From Aliarcobacter sp. (GTDB lineage Bacteria > Campylobacterota > Campylobacteria > Campylobacterales > Arcobacteraceae), in assembly GCA_028689025.1 (NCBI GenBank), contig JAQTXA010000001.1, positions 248,001 to 312,000 on the forward strand: a DNA stretch of 64,000 nt, given 5' to 3'. The notes beneath the pieces are model-generated. The model had not been told where the DNA came from, did no database searches, and was given only the letters and a program-made list of their open reading frames with translations. Shown in pieces: positions 54,173-62,938 of this stretch. The translations under genes were made by a program, and so were the position numbers. Each line of letters opens with the position of its first letter. Within the stretch, counting starts at the first letter, position 1.

Positions 54173-56758
54173 TTAAACTCTTTTTGTTAACTTTTCATCC
54201 ATTTTTTTAATATCTAAAACCATTGCAACTTTTGATACTTCTAAGTCAGTAATTTCAACAATACTTTCAACTAAAGTTCCACTTCCTAAAAAGTGATTTT
54301 GAATATGTTGGATTGATTTTTCTTCTACAACACTAACAGTTTCTAAAGAAGAGACTAAAATTCCCACACAATGTTCTATATTATCTTTATCATATTCAAC
54401 TAAAATTATATTTGTAAGCTTCTCATCTGTAATCTCTTCATTCACAAAATCTCTAATGTCTAAAACAGCAACCAATTTATCTTTATGTAAAACCATTCCT
54501 TTAAAATGGTTCTTTTTATCCATATCAATAGATGCTTCTAACTCTTCAATTCCTGTTGATTCTATTACATTTTTTGCATTTACTGCTAAAAATTTTTTAC
54601 CTAAATAGAAAGTTGCTAATTCTACACTTGTTGGTGTAAACTTAGATTTTGTAGTTGTTAAAAATTTAGATTTTGAACTATCTAAAAAGACATTACAATC
54701 TTTTTTTCCAATATAAATAAATACAAAACATAAAACGTCATTTTTATAATCATCAACCCTACTTTTATACTCTCTATATCCATTTGAACATTTAACGGCA
54801 ACAGCATAATAGTTATTATCCATCTCTATTATTTCACTTTTTTGTTGGGCATTTTTTAAAGTAAAAAAATTATCATCTATATTTAGATAAGAATCTACTT
54901 GAAAGTTATCATCTGTAGATGAGATTATTTGTTTGTTTTTATTAGTAAAAAGTGCAAAAAATCCTGGAATTTTATTTCCTTCCACATCTCTTGGTAAACT
55001 TTCATCAAGCATTGCATTAAATTGAGGAGTTGAGTCAAATACAACAGCAATTCCACCTGTAATAATTTTTTCATCTTTAAATGATCTAATTGCACTACTA
55101 TAAATATATGTTGGTTCATTATCATACAATGGAGTTTTTCCAAATTTTGAAACACTATATTTTGAAGTATCTTGTAACATTAGAGTTTTACTTACCCACT
55201 CTTGTGTTAGAACTTTTCCAACTAAATATTCATAATTTCTATTTGATACTTCTATTACTTTTCCATTTTTATCGAAAACTAAAATATTTGTATAAACTGT
55301 ATATAAACCATTTATATAATGTAAAATACGTCTTATCTCTTCTTTTTTATCAGGTAAGCTATTATAATTATCAAAAGCTTCTCTAAAATATGAAGTTAAA
55401 GCCCACCATCTGCAATCATTTGCTCTTTCATATAAATTTCTATCCATAATATCAATAGCAAGAGAAGATAAAAATTCACTATCTTTTAAAATAGATGAGA
55501 TAATTGTTTGATTTAAATTACTAAGTGATGAATTTGCTTTATTTCCCGTAACTCCAATTTCATTTAATAAAGATTTAGAAAACTCTCTATTTACTGAATT
55601 TAATTTACTTTGAGCAATATTTCCATTCCAAATTACTCGACCTAAATTATCTTGAATAGTTTTACTTTTATAGAAAACTTCTTTTAACTCTTTTGAAAAA
55701 TGTTGTTCATTATCCATCATAGAGTTTATAATATTGTAATCAACATTCGAAGAGTTTAACTCATCACTTAAAAAAGCATAATCTAATGGAATCATTATAT
55801 GTCCATACCATTTAAGCCCATTAAAGCCTTGATAACCATTTGTATTACAAGTTTTTCCTAAATAATCTCTTCCTCTAAATGATACGATCTTATAATTTTC
55901 ATTTAAAACTATTGGTAATTTTGTGCCTAAATCAATATGATCTTTATCACTAGAAGCAATTACAAAACCATCTTCATCTAAAATAGTAAGACACTCTTTA
56001 TTTTTTGTATCTACTAAATTATTAAAAATTCCATTCATTTCATCTGTAAATCTAAAACAAAGAGCTAAAACTCCTAAATTATCAGAATTTGAATCATTAG
56101 TTTTTGTAACTTTACATGAGTAAACAAGTGATTTTTTATATTGTGGAATAAAATCATGATATTTATATGTTTCCACATAATCTTCATTTGAATTTAATAC
56201 TTTTTGAACAAATGATAAATCAACTTTTTCAACTTTTATATCATCATTTAATCGCACTAAAACTTTTCCATGATTATCAAGTAAAACAACATCAAAATAA
56301 ACAGAATATTTTGATACATACTCTTTAAATCTTTTTTGTATATTTTGTCGTAAGATTAAACTTTCATCATTATATTTTGAAACATAACTTTGTGTAAAAG
56401 TTCTAATATCATCATCTGTAGCAAGAAAACCAATATCAGCTGTTCTTTCAAAAAGATTTCTAATAAGTACATCAATAGCTACTTGAGCTTTAAATTTCAT
56501 CTCTTGTGTAACTTTTTTTATTTGTTGTTCACTTAGGTGATTTAATAACGTAGAAGTTAAATTTAAAAAATTATCTTTTGTTTTTCCTATATCAATATTT
56601 ATATCACCAAGTTGTCCCAAAAGGGCTAACATATCCCAAGAAGAATTTAATGTTCCTAATTCATCTTTATATTTATCTACATCTTCAATATATTTAATAA
56701 TGGGATATAACTCTTTTTTTATATTTATACCCTTATAATTTACTATATCTTTTAACAT
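54173..56758 (-). CDS. Soluble protein with Cache-like sensor regions and C-terminal CheW domain
   Basis: 861 residues with no convincing membrane segment. Two Cache-like regions can be read: VVLLDNHGKVLVRLNDD with LTILDEDGFVIASSDKDHIDL (about 155-330), and NILVFDKNGKVIEVSNR with GFFALFTNKNKQIISSTDDN (about 490-640). The last 160 residues match CheW: ELATFYLGKKFLAVNAKNVI, GMVLHKDKLVAVLDIRDF and GILVSSLETV. CheW couples receptors to CheA, so the protein may bring a cytoplasmic signal to the chemotaxis complex. No other che gene is adjacent. Confidence 0.75.
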   Translation of the reverse strand: MLKDIVNYKGINIKKELYPIIKYIEDVDKYKDELGTLNSSWDMLALLGQLGDINIDIGKTKDNFLNLTSTLLNHLSEQQIKKVTQEMKFKAQVAIDVLIRNLFERTADIGFLATDDDIRTFTQSYVSKYNDESLILRQNIQKRFKEYVSKYSVYFDVVLLDNHGKVLVRLNDDIKVEKVDLSFVQKVLNSNEDYVETYKYHDFIPQYKKSLVYSCKVTKTNDSNSDNLGVLALCFRFTDEMNGIFNNLVDTKNKECLTILDEDGFVIASSDKDHIDLGTKLPIVLNENYKIVSFRGRDYLGKTCNTNGYQGFNGLKWYGHIMIPLDYAFLSDELNSSNVDYNIINSMMDNEQHFSKELKEVFYKSKTIQDNLGRVIWNGNIAQSKLNSVNREFSKSLLNEIGVTGNKANSSLSNLNQTIISSILKDSEFLSSLAIDIMDRNLYERANDCRWWALTSYFREAFDNYNSLPDKKEEIRRILHYINGLYTVYTNILVFDKNGKVIEVSNRNYEYLVGKVLTQEWVSKTLMLQDTSKYSVSKFGKTPLYDNEPTYIYSSAIRSFKDEKIITGGIAVVFDSTPQFNAMLDESLPRDVEGNKIPGFFALFTNKNKQIISSTDDNFQVDSYLNIDDNFFTLKNAQQKSEIIEMDNNYYAVAVKCSNGYREYKSRVDDYKNDVLCFVFIYIGKKDCNVFLDSSKSKFLTTTKSKFTPTSVELATFYLGKKFLAVNAKNVIESTGIEELEASIDMDKKNHFKGMVLHKDKLVAVLDIRDFVNEEITDEKLTNIILVEYDKDNIEHCVGILVSSLETVSVVEEKSIQHIQNHFLGSGTLVESIVEITDLEVSKVAMVLDIKKMDEKLTKRV

Positions 56759-56869
56759 AATTATTTCCTAAACCTTTTAATATTTGTAATTATATAGCTT
56801 AATAAATAAATCAACTTTATACAGATGTATAAAAAATATTCATTTAATAAATATAATTTTTTTATGGAT

Positions 56870-57649
56870 TTAATTAGCTAAATTTTGTGTTAGATTAAGA
56901 AGATTTAATTGCCATGTATTATTGAAAATATCATCTTCAATTGCAGCAATATTTAAGTTATTTGTTAATGAAAGCGTATATTCATGATTATCGTTCTTTG
57001 AAAATAATACTTTTCTGATATTTTTGTCTTTTGTAAATGCACTAATTTGTGGAATTTCGGAAACATTTAAATATCTTTTTTCCCGCAGAATTGTAACGAT
57101 TCCAAATCTTTTTGCAAAATAGTCCCAATAATTATCAAAAACATAGATATATTGAGTATCACAAGTATTTAGTTTTTGTTTTATTCTTAAAAAAGTTTGA
57201 TCAACTTCATCAAGAAATTTCTCGTAATTTTCTTTATAGTAACTTTCATTCTTTTTATCATATTTTACAAAAGTATCATAAATATTTTTAGCAACTACTC
57301 TTAAGTTTAATGGATCTGTCCAAATATATGGATTTGCATCTATTCTATTAACATTTAATGAAATATCTACAACTATTAAAGTGGGATTTTGTTCTAATAA
57401 AACTTGTGCATATTTTTTTTCAACATCTAAACCAAAATGAAAAAATATTTTAGAATTTGATAATCTCGAAATCTCTGATCGAGGTAATTCAGTATAATTT
57501 TCTAAATACCTACTTGAAATTTCTCTTGTTTTTATCTCATTTTGTGCTATTTTTTTTAAAAGATGAGTTTCTAAAGGAAAATAAGAGAGTACTTGTGTTT
57601 TTGAGAAAAGAAAAAGTGGAAGCACTAAAATAAAAATAATTCTTAGCAT
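56870..57649 (-). CDS. TroA/ZnuA-like periplasmic protein lacking metal ligands
   Basis: 259 residues, signal peptide 1-16. The TroA fold is visible in IFFHFGLDVEKKYAQVL, NPYIWTDPLNLRVVAKNIYD and VFDNYWDYFAKRFGI. In zinc or manganese binding members these segments hold histidines (for example DPHxWLDP and HDAFxYFA); here they read NPYIWTDP and DNYWDYFA, so the His ligands are replaced. No permease or ATPase is adjacent. It may bind something else or have a structural role. Confidence 0.75.
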   Translation of the reverse strand: MLRIIFILVLPLFLFSKTQVLSYFPLETHLLKKIAQNEIKTREISSRYLENYTELPRSEISRLSNSKIFFHFGLDVEKKYAQVLLEQNPTLIVVDISLNVNRIDANPYIWTDPLNLRVVAKNIYDTFVKYDKKNESYYKENYEKFLDEVDQTFLRIKQKLNTCDTQYIYVFDNYWDYFAKRFGIVTILREKRYLNVSEIPQISAFTKDKNIRKVLFSKNDNHEYTLSLTNNLNIAAIEDDIFNNTWQLNLLNLTQNLAN

Positions 57650-57679
57650 TTTATTACTTCCACAATTTATTCAAAACTA

Positions 57680-59437
57680 TTATAAATCAGTAACAGTTTT
57701 TCTTAATCTAATGCTTAACTCTTTTAATTGCTCTTCATCAACAGCTGATGGAGCTTGAGTTAATAGACATTGAGCTTTTTGCGTTTTAGGGAATGCTATT
57801 ACATCTCTGATTGAATCAGTTCCAGCTAATAACATAATCATTCTATCAAGACCCATTGCAAATCCACCATGTGATGGAGCTCCATATTGAAGTGCATCAA
57901 GTAAGAAACCAAATTTCTCTCTTGCTTCTTCGTCTGAAATTCCCATAAGTTTAAATACTTTTGATTGAATCTCTTCTTTATGAATTCTGATACTTCCACC
58001 ACCAAGCTCTGTACCATTTAAAACAATATCATAAGCAATAGATTCAATAGCTTCTAAATCAGAAGTATCTTCAAGTGATTTTGGCATAGTAAATGGATGG
58101 TGTAAAGCTTTTGTTCTTCCATCTTCAACTTCGAACATTGGGAAATCAACAACCCATAAGAATTCTAAAGCATCAGCTGGAACAATATTCATTTCAGATG
58201 CAAGGAATAATCTAAATCTTCCCATATAATCCCAAACTACTTTTTTAGCTCCAGCTCCAAAGAATACAATGTCACCAACTTCAAGTTCAGTAACTTTTAC
58301 AATTTCTTCTAAATCAGCTTCTGAGAAAAATTTAGTTAATGGACCTTTTAATCCATCTTCTTTCATTTGGAAGTAACCTAAACCTTTAGCTCCAAACTTT
58401 CTAACGTAATCTTCAAAACCTTTCATTTGTCTTTTAGAGAATATATTATCTCCATTTTTACATTTTAAAGCTTTGATTCTATTATTCTTTTTATCTTTTG
58501 CAATATCTGCAAAAATTTCATTTGTTGAGTTTGCAAAAATATCAATAACATCAACAAGTGGCATATCAATTCTTAAATCAGGTTTATCAGAACCATATTT
58601 TTCCATAGCTTCAGAGTATTTCATTCTTCTAAAAGTTGAAGGGATATTTTTTCCACATTTTGTAAATACATCATAAATTAATCTCTCAGCAACTGCAATA
58701 ACATCATCTTGCGTACAAAAAGACATTTCAACATCTATTTGAGTAAACTCAGGTTGTCTATCAGCTCTTAAATCTTCATCTCTAAAACATTTTGCAATTT
58801 GGAAATATTTGTCAAATCCTGCAACCATTAAAAGTTGTTTAAATAATTGTGGAGATTGAGGTAACGCATAAAATTCACCTGGGTGAACTCTTGATGGAAC
58901 TAAATAATCTCTTGCACCTTCAGGAGTTGATTTTGTTAAAATTGGAGTTTCAACATCTAAGAATCCTAAATCATCTAAAGTATTTCTTACTTGAATAGTT
59001 GCTTTTGATCTTAATTGGAAAATTTCAAATGATTTTCTTGATCTTAACTCTAAAAATCTATTTCTTAACTTAATTTCATCATTAACTTTTTCATCATTAA
59101 TATCAAATGGCATTGGTTTTGATCTATTTTCAATTACTAAATCTTTTAATACGATTTCGATTTTACCAGTTTTTAGATTTGGATTTTCAAGACCCTCACC
59201 TCTAGCTCTTACAAGTCCAGTTGCTATTAAAACAAACTCATCTCTAACTGTTTCAGCAATAACTAATGCGTCTTTGCTATCACTTGGATCTGCTACTAGT
59301 TGAACTAATCCACTTTTATCTCTTAAATCTATAAATATAATTCCACCGTGGTCACGTCTACTGTTTACCCAACCAGCAACAGTTACAGTTTCACCAATTT
59401 TTGCTTCAGTTACATCTGTACAATAATGTGTTCTCAA
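57680..59437 (-). CDS. aspS: Aspartyl-tRNA synthetase
   Basis: 585 residues of the bacterial type. The N-terminal OB domain has [21 protein letters not shown]; motif 2 is [20 protein letters not shown]; motif 3 is [16 protein letters not shown]. The inserted GAD-like domain lies between. In Campylobacterota this enzyme often charges tRNA-Asn as well for transamidation; the sequence alone does not decide that. Confidence 0.97.
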   Translation of the reverse strand: MRTHYCTDVTEAKIGETVTVAGWVNSRRDHGGIIFIDLRDKSGLVQLVADPSDSKDALVIAETVRDEFVLIATGLVRARGEGLENPNLKTGKIEIVLKDLVIENRSKPMPFDINDEKVNDEIKLRNRFLELRSRKSFEIFQLRSKATIQVRNTLDDLGFLDVETPILTKSTPEGARDYLVPSRVHPGEFYALPQSPQLFKQLLMVAGFDKYFQIAKCFRDEDLRADRQPEFTQIDVEMSFCTQDDVIAVAERLIYDVFTKCGKNIPSTFRRMKYSEAMEKYGSDKPDLRIDMPLVDVIDIFANSTNEIFADIAKDKKNNRIKALKCKNGDNIFSKRQMKGFEDYVRKFGAKGLGYFQMKEDGLKGPLTKFFSEADLEEIVKVTELEVGDIVFFGAGAKKVVWDYMGRFRLFLASEMNIVPADALEFLWVVDFPMFEVEDGRTKALHHPFTMPKSLEDTSDLEAIESIAYDIVLNGTELGGGSIRIHKEEIQSKVFKLMGISDEEAREKFGFLLDALQYGAPSHGGFAMGLDRMIMLLAGTDSIRDVIAFPKTQKAQCLLTQAPSAVDEEQLKELSIRLRKTVTDL

Positions 59438-59482
59438 ATTCTAATCTCCATTCACATAAATATTCGCGATTTTATCTAAATT

Positions 59483-60763
59483 TTACTTAATTTCTAAAAA
59501 GCCAAATTCTGTACAACTAAATAACTTAGGATTATAAATTGCCTGATTATCTTCTATTTTCGTTGGAACTAAACTTGAGTTTTTTCCATAATATAAATAA
59601 TTTATTCCAACTAATGTTGAATAATCAACCCATTCATACTGGATATTACCACCAAAAGTTGATATTTCATCTCTTAACTCTTTATCAACAACATCAATTG
59701 AATTAGCCACAATTAATTTTTCTCTATCTTGATTTTGTGTTAATGTCATTAATAAAGGGTCGTAATTAAGTTGTGTAGATAAAACAACTTTTGGATAAAC
59801 ATCATAAGCTCTTAATTGCGATAAAATCATTGATGTTTTTACAATATCAGTATTTAAAAATAGTGTTGAATTACTCAATCCTGAACCTGTAACTATACCT
59901 TTAAATTTATTCTCATTTTTACTTATCTCTTTTCTGTATCTAACATCTGAAACTAAAGAATCATAAGATCTTTTTAATTTAGAACCTAAATATGAATCTT
60001 GGTAAAACATAACATTATTACTACTTGAATAATCAGTTAATTTTCTAATTTGATCTTCATAAGAAATAGATCCAAAAATCAAACTATCGCTATTTGAAGA
60101 AACATCTCGTTTTTCAATTAATGGCAAATAAACTTTTAAATCATTTGAAACAACACTATTTAATGTCCCAATTGAACTTGGAGTAAATAGTGCAATTACA
60201 TTTTTAATATTAGCATTTCTAACTTTTTCAAATGCAGAGCTAATACTTGCAGAACTTTCACTTTCTGTATCAATAACCATTAATTCATAATCAGAATTTT
60301 GGTGCGATAAATACCCTGAAACGGTACCTATCGACGATTTAGCATATTTTGACACTAAAGAAGAAGGATACAAAAAAGCAACTTTCATTTTAACTTTTGT
60401 TATATCAATTTCAATTTGATTATCTACTACCTTATTATCTGTTGGATTTTCTATCTGATTTTCACTTGAACCTTTAGGTTTTAAACTATTTTGATTTTCG
60501 ATTTTGTCACCCTCAATTATTGGTGCAACCTCGTACTCAACTGGCTCATCTTTATTAATTGCTTGACCTTTATTATCAGATTCAACAATATCCATTGGTG
60601 CTAATTCTTGAACAACAGTTGTTTTATCTTCCTTAACAACATCTTTTTTTGCAGATTTTGCAACATAACTTTGTTTATTTGGCATTTTTAACTGTACTGT
60701 TTGTTTTGGAGTACAACCAAAAAATAGAAATACAAGTACTAGTAGGGCTATTATTTGCTTCAA
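59483..60763 (-). CDS. Lipoprotein with periplasmic-binding-like fold
   Basis: 426 residues. The signal ends in lipobox LFFGC at residue 17, then a Lys/Glu/Asn-rich linker of about 110 residues. The C-terminal 300 residues resemble type I periplasmic binding proteins (MKVAFLYPSSLVSKYAKSSIG, IALFTPSSIGTLNSVVS, VMFYQDSYLGSKLKRSYDSL). This layout recalls LpoA-type cell-wall synthase activators, but that is inference. It overlaps the uracil-DNA glycosylase gene (ATGA). Confidence 0.65.
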   Translation of the reverse strand: MKQIIALLVLVFLFFGCTPKQTVQLKMPNKQSYVAKSAKKDVVKEDKTTVVQELAPMDIVESDNKGQAINKDEPVEYEVAPIIEGDKIENQNSLKPKGSSENQIENPTDNKVVDNQIEIDITKVKMKVAFLYPSSLVSKYAKSSIGTVSGYLSHQNSDYELMVIDTESESSASISSAFEKVRNANIKNVIALFTPSSIGTLNSVVSNDLKVYLPLIEKRDVSSNSDSLIFGSISYEDQIRKLTDYSSSNNVMFYQDSYLGSKLKRSYDSLVSDVRYRKEISKNENKFKGIVTGSGLSNSTLFLNTDIVKTSMILSQLRAYDVYPKVVLSTQLNYDPLLMTLTQNQDREKLIVANSIDVVDKELRDEISTFGGNIQYEWVDYSTLVGINYLYYGKNSSLVPTKIEDNQAIYNPKLFSCTEFGFLEIK

Positions 60764-61428
60764 TTTAAACTCTCCATGTAATTTTTTATTTTTAACATAT
60801 CATAATATGCATCTTTTTTAGAAGATGGATTCCTTAATAAAAAAGTAGGTGAAAATGTAGCTATTAATGTAATTCCATTAAAAACCAACTCTTTTCCTCT
60901 CATTTGAGAAAAATTATCACTATTTTTTAATAAGTACGAATAAGTTTTTTCACCAAGGGCAACAATCAATTTGGGTTTTATTAACTCAATTTGTTTTAGT
61001 AAATAATCATGACAAGTTTCAATATTAGAATTATTTAAACCATTTGAACTTTTACATTTTACTAAAGTGGTGTAATATACATCTTCTTTAGTAACATTTA
61101 GTACATTCTCAATCATCTTAATAAGTAATTCTCCACTTTTCCCTACATAATGAAAGCCTATTTCATCTTCACTATTACTTGGCTCATCCCCTATAAACAT
61201 AATATCTGAATTTGAATTACCATATCCAAATAATACATTCTTACGACATTTTGAAAGTTCACATAAATAACAATGACTAACACTAATACCTAAGTCATTT
61301 ATATTATTTGGCAACTTCACATTTTTAATATTATTTGAGAAGAACACAAAAGGTTCATGATATTCATAACCAAATGATTTTAAATAATTTAAATGTTTTA
61401 ACACACGATTTTTTACTAAATTTGTCAT
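60760..61428 (-). CDS. Uracil-DNA glycosylase, family 4-like (iron-sulfur)
   Basis: 222 residues. Landmarks are the cysteines CYLCELSKCR, motif FIGDEPSNSEDEIGFHYVGKSGELL (a divergent GEAPG...G.PFVG.SG), YYTTLVKCKSSNG with a further Cys, and IVALGEKTYSYLL. Four cysteines should bind a 4Fe-4S cluster. It removes uracil from DNA. It is upstream of, and overlaps, the lipoprotein gene. The first motif departs from consensus, so activity is likely but not sure. Confidence 0.82.
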   Translation of the reverse strand: MTNLVKNRVLKHLNYLKSFGYEYHEPFVFFSNNIKNVKLPNNINDLGISVSHCYLCELSKCRKNVLFGYGNSNSDIMFIGDEPSNSEDEIGFHYVGKSGELLIKMIENVLNVTKEDVYYTTLVKCKSSNGLNNSNIETCHDYLLKQIELIKPKLIVALGEKTYSYLLKNSDNFSQMRGKELVFNGITLIATFSPTFLLRNPSSKKDAYYDMLKIKNYMESLN

Positions 61429-61462
61429 ATGAAATTGTACATAAATCTTTCTTGAAAAAATA

Positions 61463-61527
61463 TTTGTTCCAATATTTAATACAAATTTATAAAAAAGCTT
61501 GACTTTTGTTCCAATATTTTATAAAAT
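61463..61527 (+). promoter_or_regulatory. Promoter with repeated operator-like sequence before the small HTH gene
   Basis: TTGACT (61499-61504) and TAAAAT (61522-61527) are 17 bases apart, a good sigma-70 promoter for the downstream gene. The 15-base sequence TTTGTTCCAATATTT occurs at 61463 and exactly again at 61505, inside the promoter spacer. The downstream gene encodes a small HTH-like protein, so autorepression is inferred. Confidence 0.65.
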
Positions 61528-61555
61528 GTCAGAATATTTTTAAATAGGAAGTGAA

Positions 61556-61768
61556 ATGACTGCACCTAGTTTAAGAAAACTTGAATTTGATTTAGATGTA
61601 AATAAAACGACTTTGCATAATTGGAAAAAAAATAGACCTAAGCTTTATGAGTTTATAATTGAATCTTATAAAGATAGAGAGATATTAAAAAAACATTTAG
61701 AATTATTGATTGAACAAAAAGAATTAATTCAAAAAGAGATTGATATAACAAAAGATAGAATTAATTAG
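61556..61768 (+). CDS. Small HTH-like protein with coiled coil
   Basis: 70 residues. Residues 5-32 (LRKLEFDLDVNKTTLHNWKKNRPKLYEFI region) look like a helix-turn-helix of the phage-repressor type, and the rest is a charged helix likely to dimerise. AGGAAGTGAA precedes the ATG. Its promoter holds a repeated 15-base sequence, consistent with self-regulation. It is divergent from the uracil-DNA glycosylase gene. No named family recognised. Confidence 0.65.
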   Translation: MTAPSLRKLEFDLDVNKTTLHNWKKNRPKLYEFIIESYKDREILKKHLELLIEQKELIQKEIDITKDRIN

Positions 61769-61940
61769 TATGCAAAGTTATGGAGCTAAGTATATAGTAT
61801 AACTTTTTTAAAGTGTGCGAAGTATTATAAATTTTGGCTTCATAGTTTTTTATATTTAAAAGTTTTTAAATGAAAGTTTTTAGATTTGTTTGAAGAATAA
61901 ATAAGGAAAAAATTCCTTATTTAATTTAGTATAAATATTA

Positions 61941-62159
61941 CTATTTATATCTATGAGTGATTCTACCTTTATCTAACGAATAAGGTGTTATTTCTACTTT
62001 TACAGTATCATTAGGTAAAATTTTAATGTAGTGCATTCTCATTTTTCCTGAGATATGACATAAAACTACATGTCCATTATCTAATTCAACTCTAAACATA
62101 GCATTTGGTAAAGCTTCAATTACTTTTCCATCAATTACTATTACATCATCTTTTGCCAC
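61941..62159 (-). CDS. infA: Translation initiation factor IF-1
   Basis: 72 residues, an S1/OB-fold with the family sequence [20 protein letters not shown] and [20 protein letters not shown]. It assists initiation on the 30S subunit. The secY-map-infA order is the usual end of the spc ribosomal protein operon. Confidence 0.97.
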   Translation of the reverse strand: MAKDDVIVIDGKVIEALPNAMFRVELDNGHVVLCHISGKMRMHYIKILPNDTVKVEITPYSLDKGRITHRYK

Positions 62160-62171
62160 TTTTTATCTCCC

Positions 62172-62936
62172 TTAATCTTCCGAATTACTTAAAATAACTG
62201 CTTTCCCATCGATTACAGCAACTGTGTGTTCATAGTGACTACCTCTTAATCTATCAGTAGACACAACATCCCAACCATTATCTAAAATAACGGGATTTCT
62301 CTCTTTAGAACAAATCATAGGTTCTATACAAAATACCATTCCATTTTTGATTTTTGGACCAGATTTTGTATTTCCATTTTCTAAGTAATTAGGAATTTCT
62401 GGTTCTTCATGAGGTCTTCGTCCAATACCATGCCCACAAAATCTAACAAGGGGTTGGTATCCTCTTGATACAATAAAATCTTCGATTGCTTTTGATAGTT
62501 CTTTAAATCTCATACCTTCTTGAATAATATCAATAGCGTAATATAAAGAATCTTTTGCACAAGCAATTAAATCTTCATCCTCTTTAGATATTTTTCCAAT
62601 AGGCATAGTAATTGCAGAATCACCATACCACCCATCTATTTCAGTACCAATATCAAGACCAAGGATGTCACCTTCTTTTAAAACAACATCACTTGGAATT
62701 CCATGGATAATAACTTCATTCAATGAGGTACAAATAGCAGCTGGAAAACCATATAAGCCTTTAAATGAAGGTCTAGCTCCTAAATCTCTTAAGAACTTTT
62801 CCCCCATTGTATCAACCTCTTTTAAAGTCATACCAGCTTTAACTGATTTACTTAAAAAGTTTAAAGTTTTCGCAACTACAATATTTGCAGTTCGAAGTTT
62901 TTCTATTTCGTTTGGTTTTCTTAATGGGATTGCCAT
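62172..62936 (-). CDS. map: Methionine aminopeptidase type I
   Basis: 254 residues. Metal ligands are visible: LGLDIGTEIDGWYGDSAIT (two Asp), GHGIGRRPHEEPEIPN (His) and MVFCIEPMI (Glu), YEHTVAV (substrate-side His). It removes the initiator Met. Lies 2 bases after secY and 12 before infA. Confidence 0.97.
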   Translation of the reverse strand: MAIPLRKPNEIEKLRTANIVVAKTLNFLSKSVKAGMTLKEVDTMGEKFLRDLGARPSFKGLYGFPAAICTSLNEVIIHGIPSDVVLKEGDILGLDIGTEIDGWYGDSAITMPIGKISKEDEDLIACAKDSLYYAIDIIQEGMRFKELSKAIEDFIVSRGYQPLVRFCGHGIGRRPHEEPEIPNYLENGNTKSGPKIKNGMVFCIEPMICSKERNPVILDNGWDVVSTDRLRGSHYEHTVAVIDGKAVILSNSED

Positions 62937-62938
62937 TT

